From: a virus
Length of the DNA stretch: 40,701 bases
Direction: 5' to 3' (one strand)
Virus record (IMG/VR): IMGVR_UViG_3300035212_000593
Span: 1-40,701 of that record
Within the stretch, counting starts at the first letter, position 1. Each line of letters begins with the position of its first letter. The position numbers and the translations under genes were made by a program. Below are positions 36,062 through 40,701 of the stretch, one piece after another. The notes under the pieces are model-generated. The model was not told where the DNA came from and searched no databases. It saw only the letters and a program-made list of their open reading frames with translations.

Positions 36062-36104
36062 TTCCTTGAGTCTATCCTAACGGTTAGACGTAAGATTCTC
36101 ATCT

Positions 36105-36125
36105 ATGCTTGAACGGTTCAAGCAT
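36105..36125. repeat. 9-bp perfect inverted repeat upstream of the first early gene
   Basis: ATGCTTGAA (36105-36113), a CGG loop and TTCAAGCAT (36117-36125) form a near-palindrome 28 bases before the first early start codon. It could be an operator or a 5' leader hairpin. I considered a tRNA T-arm and rejected it. Confidence 0.65.
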
Positions 36126-36153
36126 CATCCGCACTTTCTGAGGAACTTCCCCC

Positions 36154-36537
36154 ATGTCTACTATTCTCCCGAACGTTGAATCTTTCCGCTCCTTGTTTCT
36201 TCCGGCTATTCTCGCTGAATTGGATGAGAAGTATCGTATTGCGAAACGTGACTTAAAGGGGTTTCATGCGGCATGGTTGAATGCGTCCGGCGATTGTACG
36301 GTGCATGTTGCTGGACGTGCACTAACGACTCGCGATATTATCGCCGGAAAGAATGGCTACGCTTCGGCTAGTCATATTGACTGGCGGGCAACCAGTGTAC
36401 CGGGAGTCGCGCAAGATACGTTAGCCTATATTTATAATATGGTCAAGGCTGAACGTCCGGAGTGGTTCGTCAAGACTTCTAAGGTATACGCAAAGTCTGC
36501 GCCGTCTGTTGACATGCTTGCTGAACTTGGACTCTAA
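36154..36537 (+). CDS. First early gene, hypothetical
   Basis: This 127-aa protein is not recognised. It is soluble in character, with a helical N-terminal half (FRSLFLPAILAELDEKYRIAK) and a mixed C-terminal half (RALTTRDIIAGKNGYASAS, then HIDWRATSVPG). It is the first gene after the genome-end junction, the place where T7-like phages keep host-takeover or antirestriction genes. GC content and codon use (CTC, TTC, CCG, GCG) are distinctly higher than in the following genes, which may indicate separate acquisition or high early expression. AGGAA lies ten bases upstream of the ATG. A perfect hairpin follows it. Confidence 0.68.
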   Translation: MSTILPNVESFRSLFLPAILAELDEKYRIAKRDLKGFHAAWLNASGDCTVHVAGRALTTRDIIAGKNGYASASHIDWRATSVPGVAQDTLAYIYNMVKAERPEWFVKTSKVYAKSAPSVDMLAELGL

Positions 36538-36544
36538 TAACTTC

Positions 36545-36579
36545 GGATTCTACGGGTGAAATATTCCGTAGAATCCTTT
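36545..36579 (+). terminator. Hairpin after the first early gene, possible attenuator
   Basis: GGATTCTACGG (36545-36555) and CCGTAGAATCC (36566-36576) form a perfect 11-bp stem with a 10-base loop, followed by only TTT. It separates the first early gene from the rest of the early operon. A partial terminator or processing site is likely. Confidence 0.65.
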
Positions 36580-36611
36580 CCAAAGTGTTTCTTACCTAAT
36601 AGGAGCCTACT

Positions 36612-36806
36612 ATGCAAAGTTTCGTGAAAGAATTATTGGCTGCAAAGATTCAATGTGCTTGCGAATTGCGTACTGTAAACTCACTAGAAGAGTGTGTAGA
36701 ATTGGTTATCAAGCACACAAAGATTCCACGTAGACTAGTTGTAGAGCGTTTGTCTGCAAAGTATCCCGTGTTTAGGGTTCTACCCACTAGAAAGGGTTGT
36801 ATCTAA
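36612..36806 (+). CDS. Early hypothetical protein, 64 aa
   Basis: This 64-aa basic protein (FVKELLAAKIQCACELRTV, then IPRRLVVERLSAKYP) is not recognised. It has no membrane segment. TAGGAG lies eight bases before the ATG, and the preceding hairpin may set its expression apart from the first early gene. A small Cys-containing helical protein could be a host-directed inhibitor, but no evidence points to a target. Confidence 0.6.
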   Translation: MQSFVKELLAAKIQCACELRTVNSLEECVELVIKHTKIPRRLVVERLSAKYPVFRVLPTRKGCI

Positions 36807-36839
36807 TCGTGTGTATTCTCGCAACTTTGGAGTCAAACA

Positions 36840-36944
36840 ATGTACGTGACTGAATTGTTCATCTTGTGTGCCGTTGCTATGGTTGTGGCCGGATGTATCT
36901 ACGTGGCTGGCAACATTATCTCTAACCCGGGGGAGCGAAACTAA
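36840..36944 (+). CDS. 34-aa membrane micropeptide
   Basis: ATG 36840 has GGAG eight bases upstream. The product is 34 aa with one hydrophobic span (about residues 6-27, LFILCAVAMVVAGCIYVAGN) and a short tail NPGERN. Its stop overlaps the next start (TAATG). The VAGC in the span resembles a lipobox but lies too deep in the helix to call. It could be a small membrane effector or superinfection-exclusion peptide; the function is unknown. Confidence 0.55.
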   Translation: MYVTELFILCAVAMVVAGCIYVAGNIISNPGERN

Positions 36945-37291
36945 TGCGTGTAATTGAGCATCATATGGTTCAGGCGTTCAAGAAATGTGTACATGGTAAT
37001 TTGTCGCGATATCGTACCGGTAATACTAGTGTATGGTGTGAAGGTACTAAAGTGTGTATATCTCTCCATGGTAACACCATCATAACACATGATATTACAT
37101 GTCCGAATGAATACTTCTTCGATACGTGCGGGTGGCACACTAGAACTACCTTTAGCCGTATGAATACCTTTGCTCATATTATGGGTATAGATGTTAGGTT
37201 CTATACCAACAAACATATCTCGTGTGTAAGGGATCGTGGACAAGACCATAAACTATTTGGTAGTTACTTATACAAAGGAAAGACACAATGA
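36944..37291 (+). CDS. Early conserved-looking protein with HGNxI and GW-T-SR motifs
   Basis: This 115-aa protein contains an aromatic beta-like stretch (SVWCEGTKVCISLHGNTII) and then FDTCGWHTRTTFSRMN, followed by IMGIDVRFYTN. I recall small early proteins of marine podoviruses with the same LHGN...GW-T-T-SR-N order, but I cannot name a family or function. It starts in a TAATG overlap with the membrane micropeptide. Its stop overlaps the start of a 14-codon ORF (ATGA) that leads into the lysozyme-like gene. An antisense frame covering it is a shadow. Confidence 0.65.
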   Translation: MRVIEHHMVQAFKKCVHGNLSRYRTGNTSVWCEGTKVCISLHGNTIITHDITCPNEYFFDTCGWHTRTTFSRMNTFAHIMGIDVRFYTNKHISCVRDRGQDHKLFGSYLYKGKTQ

Positions 37292-37332
37292 ATACTGCTG
37301 TCTACACCATCATGGAGTCATCTATCCGATGA
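37288..37332 (+). CDS. 14-codon coupling ORF (MNTAVYTIMESSIR)
   Basis: ATG 37288 overlaps the upstream TGA as ATGA and has AAGGAA about seven bases upstream. The stop TGA (37330-37332) overlaps ATG 37329 of the lysozyme-like gene, again as ATGA. Perfect coupling on both sides makes translation plausible. The lysozyme-like gene's own GGAG (37314-37317) lies inside this ORF, so ribosomes finishing it would be placed next to that start. It may be a coupling or leader peptide rather than a functional protein. Confidence 0.5.
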   Translation: MNTAVYTIMESSIR

Positions 37333-37715
37333 TTACGTACATTGTTTCTTTGGCACTATGTGTGCCACCACCTAGTGGTACAGATGTGACCGGCTATCTG
37401 TCTGCTATTCGTCAAGTCGAAAGTAGTGGCAAGGATAATGCCGTGGGAGATAATGGCAAGGCTATTGGTCCATATCAAATTCATCGTGAGTATTGGGTAG
37501 ACGCTACAACCTATGATCCATCTATTGGTGGGGTATATAAGGATTGTTTCAAGGAACCGTATGCACGCAAGATTGTGATCGCATATATGTCAAGGTATGC
37601 TCCAAACTGGAACCTATCAACTATCGCCGGTATTCATAACGGTGGTCCTAAGGGTCATGTTCGAAAGTCAACGCAAGTATATCGAAACAAAGTAACAAAG
37701 GAATATAATGACTAA
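37329..37715 (+). CDS. Lysozyme-like muramidase
   Basis: This 128-aa protein has a short hydrophobic N-terminus (ITYIVSLALCV) and then AIRQVESSGKDNAVGDNGKAIG with a candidate catalytic Glu31. GPYQIHREYWVD (about 47-58), YMSRY and IHNGGPKG follow. The Glu-SSG element followed by GPYQI is the lysozyme/SLT signature, and the GPYQI...Y-W-x-D...AYMxRY...HNGGPxG order closely recalls invertebrate (i-type) lysozymes. It would cleave peptidoglycan, for lysis or entry. The frame is open back to 37236, but that start lies inside the previous gene; ATG 37329 with GGAG upstream is preferred. Location in the early block is unusual for a lysis gene. The stop overlaps the next gene by eight bases. Confidence 0.78.
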   Translation: MITYIVSLALCVPPPSGTDVTGYLSAIRQVESSGKDNAVGDNGKAIGPYQIHREYWVDATTYDPSIGGVYKDCFKEPYARKIVIAYMSRYAPNWNLSTIAGIHNGGPKGHVRKSTQVYRNKVTKEYND

Positions 37716-37974
37716 GTATGTTGTGTCAATTGTTGTTTTCGTTGATGGGGACGTAAATATTCATGTGTTGCGTATCTGTGATACTCTTGAAGACTGTCAT
37801 AAGTGTATGGCGGATGTAGCAGATACCCTTAGACATCGTCACTTTGTTTGTCCTCTTGTCTGGGTTCCAAATGAGGATTTAAACTATAGTCTTTATTATA
37901 CGTCTAACAACGCATGTGTAGCCGAAACGTTGACTGATGCATGTGGTAGTGCTTCTATTCGCGAGGTAGAATAA
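37708..37974 (+). CDS. Early hypothetical protein, paralogue A
   Basis: This 88-aa protein starts MTKYVVSIVVFVDGD and continues with NIHVLRICDTLEDCHKC and FVCPLVWV. It is clearly related to the protein at 38266-38532 by shared K-[FY]-V-[LV]-S-[VI]-[IV]-V, G...IH-L-x-I, C-x-L-[IV]-WV and a final A-x-I-x-E, over equal length. That makes a two-member family within this operon. AAAGGA precedes the ATG. Predicted mixed alpha/beta, no membrane helix. Function is unknown. Confidence 0.65.
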   Translation: MTKYVVSIVVFVDGDVNIHVLRICDTLEDCHKCMADVADTLRHRHFVCPLVWVPNEDLNYSLYYTSNNACVAETLTDACGSASIREVE

Positions 37975-38276
37975 TGACTAAGTATACGATCTATATCCCA
38001 AAGTATATTTCTAATGATGTCGGAGAACCGTGTGTTCGTGCTGATGCTATTGTTGATAGCATTGTTGAGGAGATTGTAAATGAATGTGGTGGGGCAACTA
38101 CTTATGACGGTAGTGGTTGGTGGAAGTGCGGGAATAAGGTTATCAATGATCCCGTAAAGGTATGTGTTGTTGTGTGTGCCGGTCCGTTTAACTATGATCG
38201 TGTTCGCGCTTCAATTCAATTGCAACTAAATCAACGAAGTGTCTTTATCACGAAGGAGTCTTGTGATGTCATCTAA
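37974..38276 (+). CDS. Early hypothetical protein with GGAT...GWW motif
   Basis: This 100-aa protein starts in a TAATG overlap, with GAGG upstream. It has a strand-helix pattern with VDSIVEEIVNECGGATTYDGSGWWKCGNKV, then VCVVVCAG. A GGxT...GxW loop followed by a beta strand recurs in small phage proteins I have seen, but I cannot name a function. Its first 15 bases around the start (ATAATGACTAAGTAT) are identical to those of the upstream gene, so the two N-termini may have been shuffled or duplicated. The last 11 bases overlap the next gene. Confidence 0.63.
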   Translation: MTKYTIYIPKYISNDVGEPCVRADAIVDSIVEEIVNECGGATTYDGSGWWKCGNKVINDPVKVCVVVCAGPFNYDRVRASIQLQLNQRSVFITKESCDVI

Positions 38277-38532
38277 GTTTGTTCTATCTGTTATTGTAAC
38301 TGTAAATGGTACAAAGCATATTCACGATCTTGCTATCCTTAAGTCTAGGGCAAATTGTATGGTATACTTGGAAGAGATTATTAAGGATATGGGCAAGAAG
38401 TATATTGGATGTAACCTTATCTGGGTTAATACGGTAACTAATAACTTCGAACTTCAAGAGCATGGTGGGTTCTATACCACTAAACTGTTGGAAACATATG
38501 GATACGCTTATATTCTGGAGACTAATCTCTAA
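38266..38532 (+). CDS. Early hypothetical protein, paralogue B
   Basis: This 88-aa protein (SKFVLSVIVTVNGTKHIHDL, then YIGCNLIWVN) is a divergent copy of the protein at 37708-37974. The same length and aligned motifs support an old tandem duplication separated by one unrelated gene. The start is ATG 38266 with AAGGAG at 38253-38258; the in-frame ATG at 38239 lacks a ribosome binding site and lies in the preceding gene. The stop overlaps the next ATG (TAATG). Confidence 0.65.
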   Translation: MSSKFVLSVIVTVNGTKHIHDLAILKSRANCMVYLEEIIKDMGKKYIGCNLIWVNTVTNNFELQEHGGFYTTKLLETYGYAYILETNL

Positions 38533-38711
38533 TGACTACTACATACGTGTCTGATACTCTTCGACTACTTGCGATGAGTGGTATTAAAACACGTGATGAA
38601 TATGACTGGCTTCGTGATATCTCACAAACACTGTGGATAACTGAACTGGAATGTAGTATTATCGGTGAACTAATTCACGAGTATGTACAGGCACTTCAAC
38701 CCAATGGATAA
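38532..38711 (+). CDS. Early hypothetical protein, 59 aa
   Basis: The 59-aa product is helical and acidic-leaning (SDTLRLLAMSGIKTRDEYDWLRDISQ, written here in part only as RDEYDWLRDI). It starts in a TAATG overlap, with GGAG about 12 bases upstream. No family is recognised. The tight overlap with both neighbours, same strand and no competing frame support it. Confidence 0.58.
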   Translation: MTTTYVSDTLRLLAMSGIKTRDEYDWLRDISQTLWITELECSIIGELIHEYVQALQPNG

Positions 38712-39018
38712 CTACATGCAAACTGTAAAGATTCGGGATGTTTCTACAATACAGTCAAATAATATGAGTTTGGACTGTTCATTGGATATTAATGGAGAGT
38801 ATTATGGGATGATGTTTCTTACTCTGCGCCGCTCGTTTCATTCTGCAGTTACTGTACGCACTGTAGTGTTTACAGTATATTCTTTAGGCTCCAATGTTAC
38901 AAAGTCTGAGGTGTCTGTAGATGCTGAAACATTTGACGATCTCTATCTCGCTGTAGTTAATCGTAATGTCACTGGTATTCTTTCTTACTTCAAGGATAAA
39001 CACAATGTCAACCTTTAA
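38704..39018 (+). CDS. Early hypothetical protein, about 104 aa
   Basis: This beta-rich protein (SLDCSLDINGEYYGMMFLTL, then VTVRTVVFTVYSLGSN) ends with a helical segment (DDLYLAVVNRNVTGILSYF). The start is uncertain: ATG 38704 overlaps the upstream stop region, ATG 38716 has a weak GGA, and ATG 38683 is further upstream with no clear site. I chose 38704 for its overlap with the upstream gene. No family is recognised and no membrane span is present. Its 3' end overlaps the next gene by 14 bases. Confidence 0.58.
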   Translation: MDNYMQTVKIRDVSTIQSNNMSLDCSLDINGEYYGMMFLTLRRSFHSAVTVRTVVFTVYSLGSNVTKSEVSVDAETFDDLYLAVVNRNVTGILSYFKDKHNVNL

Positions 39019-39226
39019 TATTGATCTTCTGATGCGTCGTCTTGATACAGACTATCCGACACAATACAATAATCAAGTGTTGCGTGATGCTGCTTCGTAT
39101 ATTCGCGAACTAATTGATGAGCGTGATTATGCTCGTAATGTTGTATGCTCACTCGAAATTAAGTCTGGTATCTCAAGTGATAAGAAACATGTTTATAGTA
39201 ATCATGGTTGGATGACTAATGTTTGA
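39005..39226 (+). CDS. Early helical protein, LI-ERD-AR family member 1
   Basis: This 73-aa protein has a helical core YIRELIDERDYARNVV followed by SSDKK and a terminal GWMTN. The same order (IRLLIQERDDARRMA, SS, GWD) occurs in the 56-aa protein at 39561-39731, so the two are paralogues. AAGGA lies about seven bases before ATG 39005; the earlier in-frame ATG 38966 is inside the preceding gene. Role unknown; small helical proteins like this are frequent in phage early regions. Confidence 0.62.
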   Translation: MSTFNIDLLMRRLDTDYPTQYNNQVLRDAASYIRELIDERDYARNVVCSLEIKSGISSDKKHVYSNHGWMTNV

Positions 39227-39437
39227 GTTTATTTATATTGAAACGATTCGAAACATTAAGAGTTGTGATAAGTGGCGTATTCCAGTAACCGGTATGTCTC
39301 AGAAAGATGTTGATGATATTATTCAACAACTTAAAGATAATCCTGAAGAGTTGTGGGAGTTTGATCCAACATGGTTGGAAGAAATTCACACAGAAACTGA
39401 TGCGATTGAAATTTCATCTATAGGAAAGCGTAAGTAA
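39219..39437 (+). CDS. Early acidic hypothetical protein, 72 aa
   Basis: This 72-aa acidic protein (MSQKDVDDIIQQLKDNPEEL, then FDPTWLEEIHTETD) is predicted as a strand-helix fold. It overlaps its upstream neighbour by eight bases. There is a GGA nine bases before the ATG but no strong Shine-Dalgarno, so coupling is likely. No family is recognised. Confidence 0.6.
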   Translation: MFEFIYIETIRNIKSCDKWRIPVTGMSQKDVDDIIQQLKDNPEELWEFDPTWLEEIHTETDAIEISSIGKRK

Positions 39438-39439
39438 CT

Positions 39440-39568
39440 ATGCATACTATTATCTACGAAAATAATTGGTGGAATGTTTACTGCGGAACAGAAGTTGTAG
39501 ATGGGTTTAATACTCTAGAAGATGCGGAGTTGTATATTCGGTATCTTAAAAAGGATAAAAATGGATAA
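39440..39568 (+). CDS. Early micropeptide, 42 aa
   Basis: ATG 39440 starts two bases after the upstream stop. The product is 42 aa and aromatic-rich (IIYENNWWNVYCG), then TLEDAELYIRYLKKD. It has a strand followed by a helix and no membrane span. The last eight bases overlap the next start. AGGAAA is 12 bases upstream, so initiation may rely on coupling. The function is unknown. Confidence 0.52.
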   Translation: MHTIIYENNWWNVYCGTEVVDGFNTLEDAELYIRYLKKDKNG

Positions 39569-39731
39569 TGAATCTATTATCAGGTTGCTTATTCAAGAAC
39601 GAGATGATGCACGTCGAATGGCTTGTTACTATCTTTCAGAACTTGTAGGTGAAGATAAGGTGTTGTCTTCTCCTGAAGATATTGCCGAAGAGTATGGTTG
39701 GGATTGTTTTGATGGAGAAACAAATGCTTGA
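39561..39731 (+). CDS. Early helical protein, LI-ERD-AR family member 2
   Basis: The 56-aa product (IIRLLIQERDDARRMA, then EDIAEEYGWD) is a short paralogue of 39005-39226. ATG 39561 has AAGGA five bases upstream. The in-frame ATG 39522 would extend into the previous gene without a ribosome binding site. It overlaps the acidic protein gene downstream by eight bases. No function is assigned. Confidence 0.6.
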   Translation: MDNESIIRLLIQERDDARRMACYYLSELVGEDKVLSSPEDIAEEYGWDCFDGETNA

Positions 39732-39912
39732 TGAAGATCGTAATGATTGGGATTGTGGTGATTGGGATTCTTTTATTGATGAGTATCACTGCACAGACTA
39801 TTGGATTGACACCGATTCGCTCATGGATTCAGGATGCTTTGAAGAAACTTTGCCTCAAGACGGTGATGAGAGTGATGATAACTCTGATGACGATGAGGTG
39901 GAGTGTGGATAA
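39724..39912 (+). CDS. Highly acidic 62-aa early protein; DNA-mimic candidate
   Basis: The product has 18 Asp and 7 Glu against one Arg and one His, a net charge near -23 in 62 residues. The N-terminal half is Asp/Trp-rich (DRNDWDCGDWDSFIDEYH) and the C-terminus is an Asp/Ser run (DGDESDDNSDDDEVECG). ATG 39724 has GGAG six bases upstream; the longer open frame back to 39649 lacks a site and lies in the previous gene. Early acidic proteins in T7-like phages include Ocr, which mimics DNA and blocks restriction enzymes, so a DNA-mimic or RNA-polymerase-inhibitor role is plausible. There is no sequence proof of homology. Confidence 0.62.
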   Translation: MLDEDRNDWDCGDWDSFIDEYHCTDYWIDTDSLMDSGCFEETLPQDGDESDDNSDDDEVECG

Positions 39913-39917
39913 CTTGT

Positions 39918-39971
39918 ATACGAGCAGTCCCTGATTCCGGGCTAGGAATCCAGCGTTTGGAATCCATATAA
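39918..39971 (+). repeat. Duplicated structured element, copy 2, upstream of the RNA polymerase gene
   Basis: The identical 17-base block (39918-39934) is followed in register by GCTAGGAA (39941-39948), TGGAATC (39958-39964) and TATAA (39967-39971), matching 35401-35460. Here the variable bases make a different hairpin, GATTCC-GGGCTA-GGAATC (39933-39950). Changed bases that still allow pairing hint at a conserved fold. It lies 26 bases before the polymerase start codon. Confidence 0.85.
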
Positions 39972-39996
39972 TTAAACCAAACAGAAAGAATATAAA

Positions 39997-40701
39997 ATGA
40001 ATAATCTCTGTTATGGTAAACAATGGATAGCAGAAAAGAATAAGAATAATAAACTTAATCTTAATGCGATTATTGAAGAGTCAATGGCTGATAAATCTAT
40101 TATGGATTATTGTGAGGAACGTAATCGTTCTCTTGGAATACCTGAAACAGATCTATGTCATGCTCTTGTTGGCTTGACAGAAGAAGCCATTGAACAATAC
40201 CTATCCGAACTTAAGAAGAGAAATCTTTCATGGATTACTCCAATCTATAAATTAGGATCACGAACTGTTGCTGCTCTTATTGTTTCTACCTATTTAGATT
40301 TCGTATTTGTTGATGGATCTTTACCAAAGATTCAATCAGTTATTAAACACATGCGAGTTAATCTAGAACTAGCAAGTACATTTCATCATACTAAGCAAAG
40401 TAATTCTGGTGCTTGGGTTATTGCATCACGTTCTCTTGGAAAGAGTTGGTCACGTAGACAGATGCAAGAGTTTATAAAGACTCACTCCTCTAATACTGAC
40501 TGTCGAATACCTAAAAAAGATGGTGAAACTTTATGTATTCATCTTATTGATGTCTTAATTCGTATTGGGTTGTGTGAAGAACGCTATAGTTATGATGATA
40601 AGGGTAATAGAACAACCTGGTTAATGCCAACTGATACGATCACAAAGAATTTAAATGCTGTACACGATGAACTCATGGCTATGGCAAAGATTATCTATGC
40701 A
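39997..40701 (+). CDS. Single-subunit RNA polymerase, N-terminal part (T7 gp1-like), truncated by window end
   Basis: An open frame of 235 codons runs from ATG 39997 off the right edge, preceded by AGAAAG about nine bases upstream. The order of features follows the T7 RNA polymerase N-terminal domain. A helical start is followed by TVAALIVSTYLDFVF, matching the 'ITIKTTLACL' helix, and then IQSVIKHMRVNLELASTFHH, matching the 'AIGRAIEDEARF' helix. IPKKDGETLCIHLIDVLIRIGLCE matches the 'GVRCIEMLIESTGMV' helix, and TTWLMPTDTI matches the 'IELAPEY' strand. The polymerase would transcribe the phage's middle and late genes. The catalytic palm and fingers lie outside the window, so this is a probable, not certain, call. 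Confidence 0.75.
   Translation, partial: MNNLCYGKQWIAEKNKNNKLNLNAIIEESMADKSIMDYCEERNRSLGIPETDLCHALVGLTEEAIEQYLSELKKRNLSWITPIYKLGSRTVAALIVSTYLDFVFVDGSLPKIQSVIKHMRVNLELASTFHHTKQSNSGAWVIASRSLGKSWSRRQMQEFIKTHSSNTDCRIPKKDGETLCIHLIDVLIRIGLCEERYSYDDKGNRTTWLMPTDTITKNLNAVHDELMAMAKIIYA

Larger units (their letters stand above)
35286..36153. other. 868-bp gene-free structured junction between late and early regions
   Basis: There is no credible gene here. The region is GC- and C-rich against its flanks, with C runs at 35771-35812. It contains at least eight inverted repeats (listed separately where strong), a 13-bp direct repeat 395 bases apart (CCTTGAGTCTATC at 35669 and 36064), two TATAGGGG motifs (35369, 35558) and one copy of a duplicated element. 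Its position after the last late gene and before the early genes corresponds to the joined genome ends of T7-like phages, where terminal repeats and early promoters lie. I found no strong sigma-70 promoter by eye. Confidence 0.75.

Noticed and set aside
36105-36140. tRNA T-arm-like sequence (GGTTCAAGC)
   Set aside because: The bases are explained by a perfect inverted repeat, and no acceptor, D or anticodon arms can be built around it. No tRNA gene was found in the window.
35286-36153. Sigma-70 promoters (for example TATAAA at 35456, TATAAT at 39967)
   Set aside because: Neither has an acceptable -35 hexamer at 16-18 bases, and both are parts of the duplicated element. Early promoters may still exist but are not visible to me.

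Overview
The window is one strand-coherent block of a T7-like (autographivirus-type) podovirus. All 42 genes I call are on the + strand, and every long antisense ORF is a shadow. The evidence for the phage type is a complete T7-style late set (scaffold, major capsid, tail tubular proteins A and B, tail fibre N-terminal adaptor, small and large terminase, internal virion proteins) plus the start of a probable single-subunit RNA polymerase at the right edge. A lipobox protein that also has a membrane helix points to a Gram-negative host. Small AT-rich genes and the recurring AAGGA-type ribosome binding sites resemble marine podoviruses, but I cannot name the host.

Layout. 3-5392: end of the scaffold gene, major capsid, a strong intrinsic terminator, tail tubular proteins A and B. 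5395-17215: a very large adhesion module with a T7 gp17-like adaptor, a TTG-started fibre, a two-gene candidate lysis cassette, a small Gly/Asp-rich protein, a 1002-aa fibre with Mtd-like N-terminal repeats, a 1027-aa adhesin with about 14 BspA-type leucine-rich repeats, small accessory proteins, and a 508-aa protein that may be an enzyme. 17226-20008: a small membrane peptide, two Lys-rich micropeptides, a DUF6321-like protein, TerS and TerL. 20010-35285: four internal/ejection protein genes ending in a 3171-aa protein with two separate zinc-metallopeptidase HExxH sites. In T7 the internal virion genes precede the fibre and terminase; here they follow them.

35286-36153 is an 868-bp gene-free region, GC/C-rich and packed with perfect inverted repeats. 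By position it is the join between the right and left ends of the genome, so the assembly is probably circular or joined through terminal repeats. 36154-39912 is an early region of 16 small overlapping genes, including a lysozyme-like gene reached through a 14-codon coupled ORF, tandem paralogues, and a 62-aa protein with net charge near -23. 39997-40701 is the N-terminal part of the RNA polymerase gene. A roughly 55-nt structured element occurs twice, once in the non-coding junction and once directly upstream of the polymerase gene.

Most of the novelty lies in the duplicated element, the structured junction, the double-protease ejection protein, the leucine-rich-repeat adhesin and the micro-ORF coupling in the early operon. 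All functional statements come from motif recognition and gene order; no database search was run.
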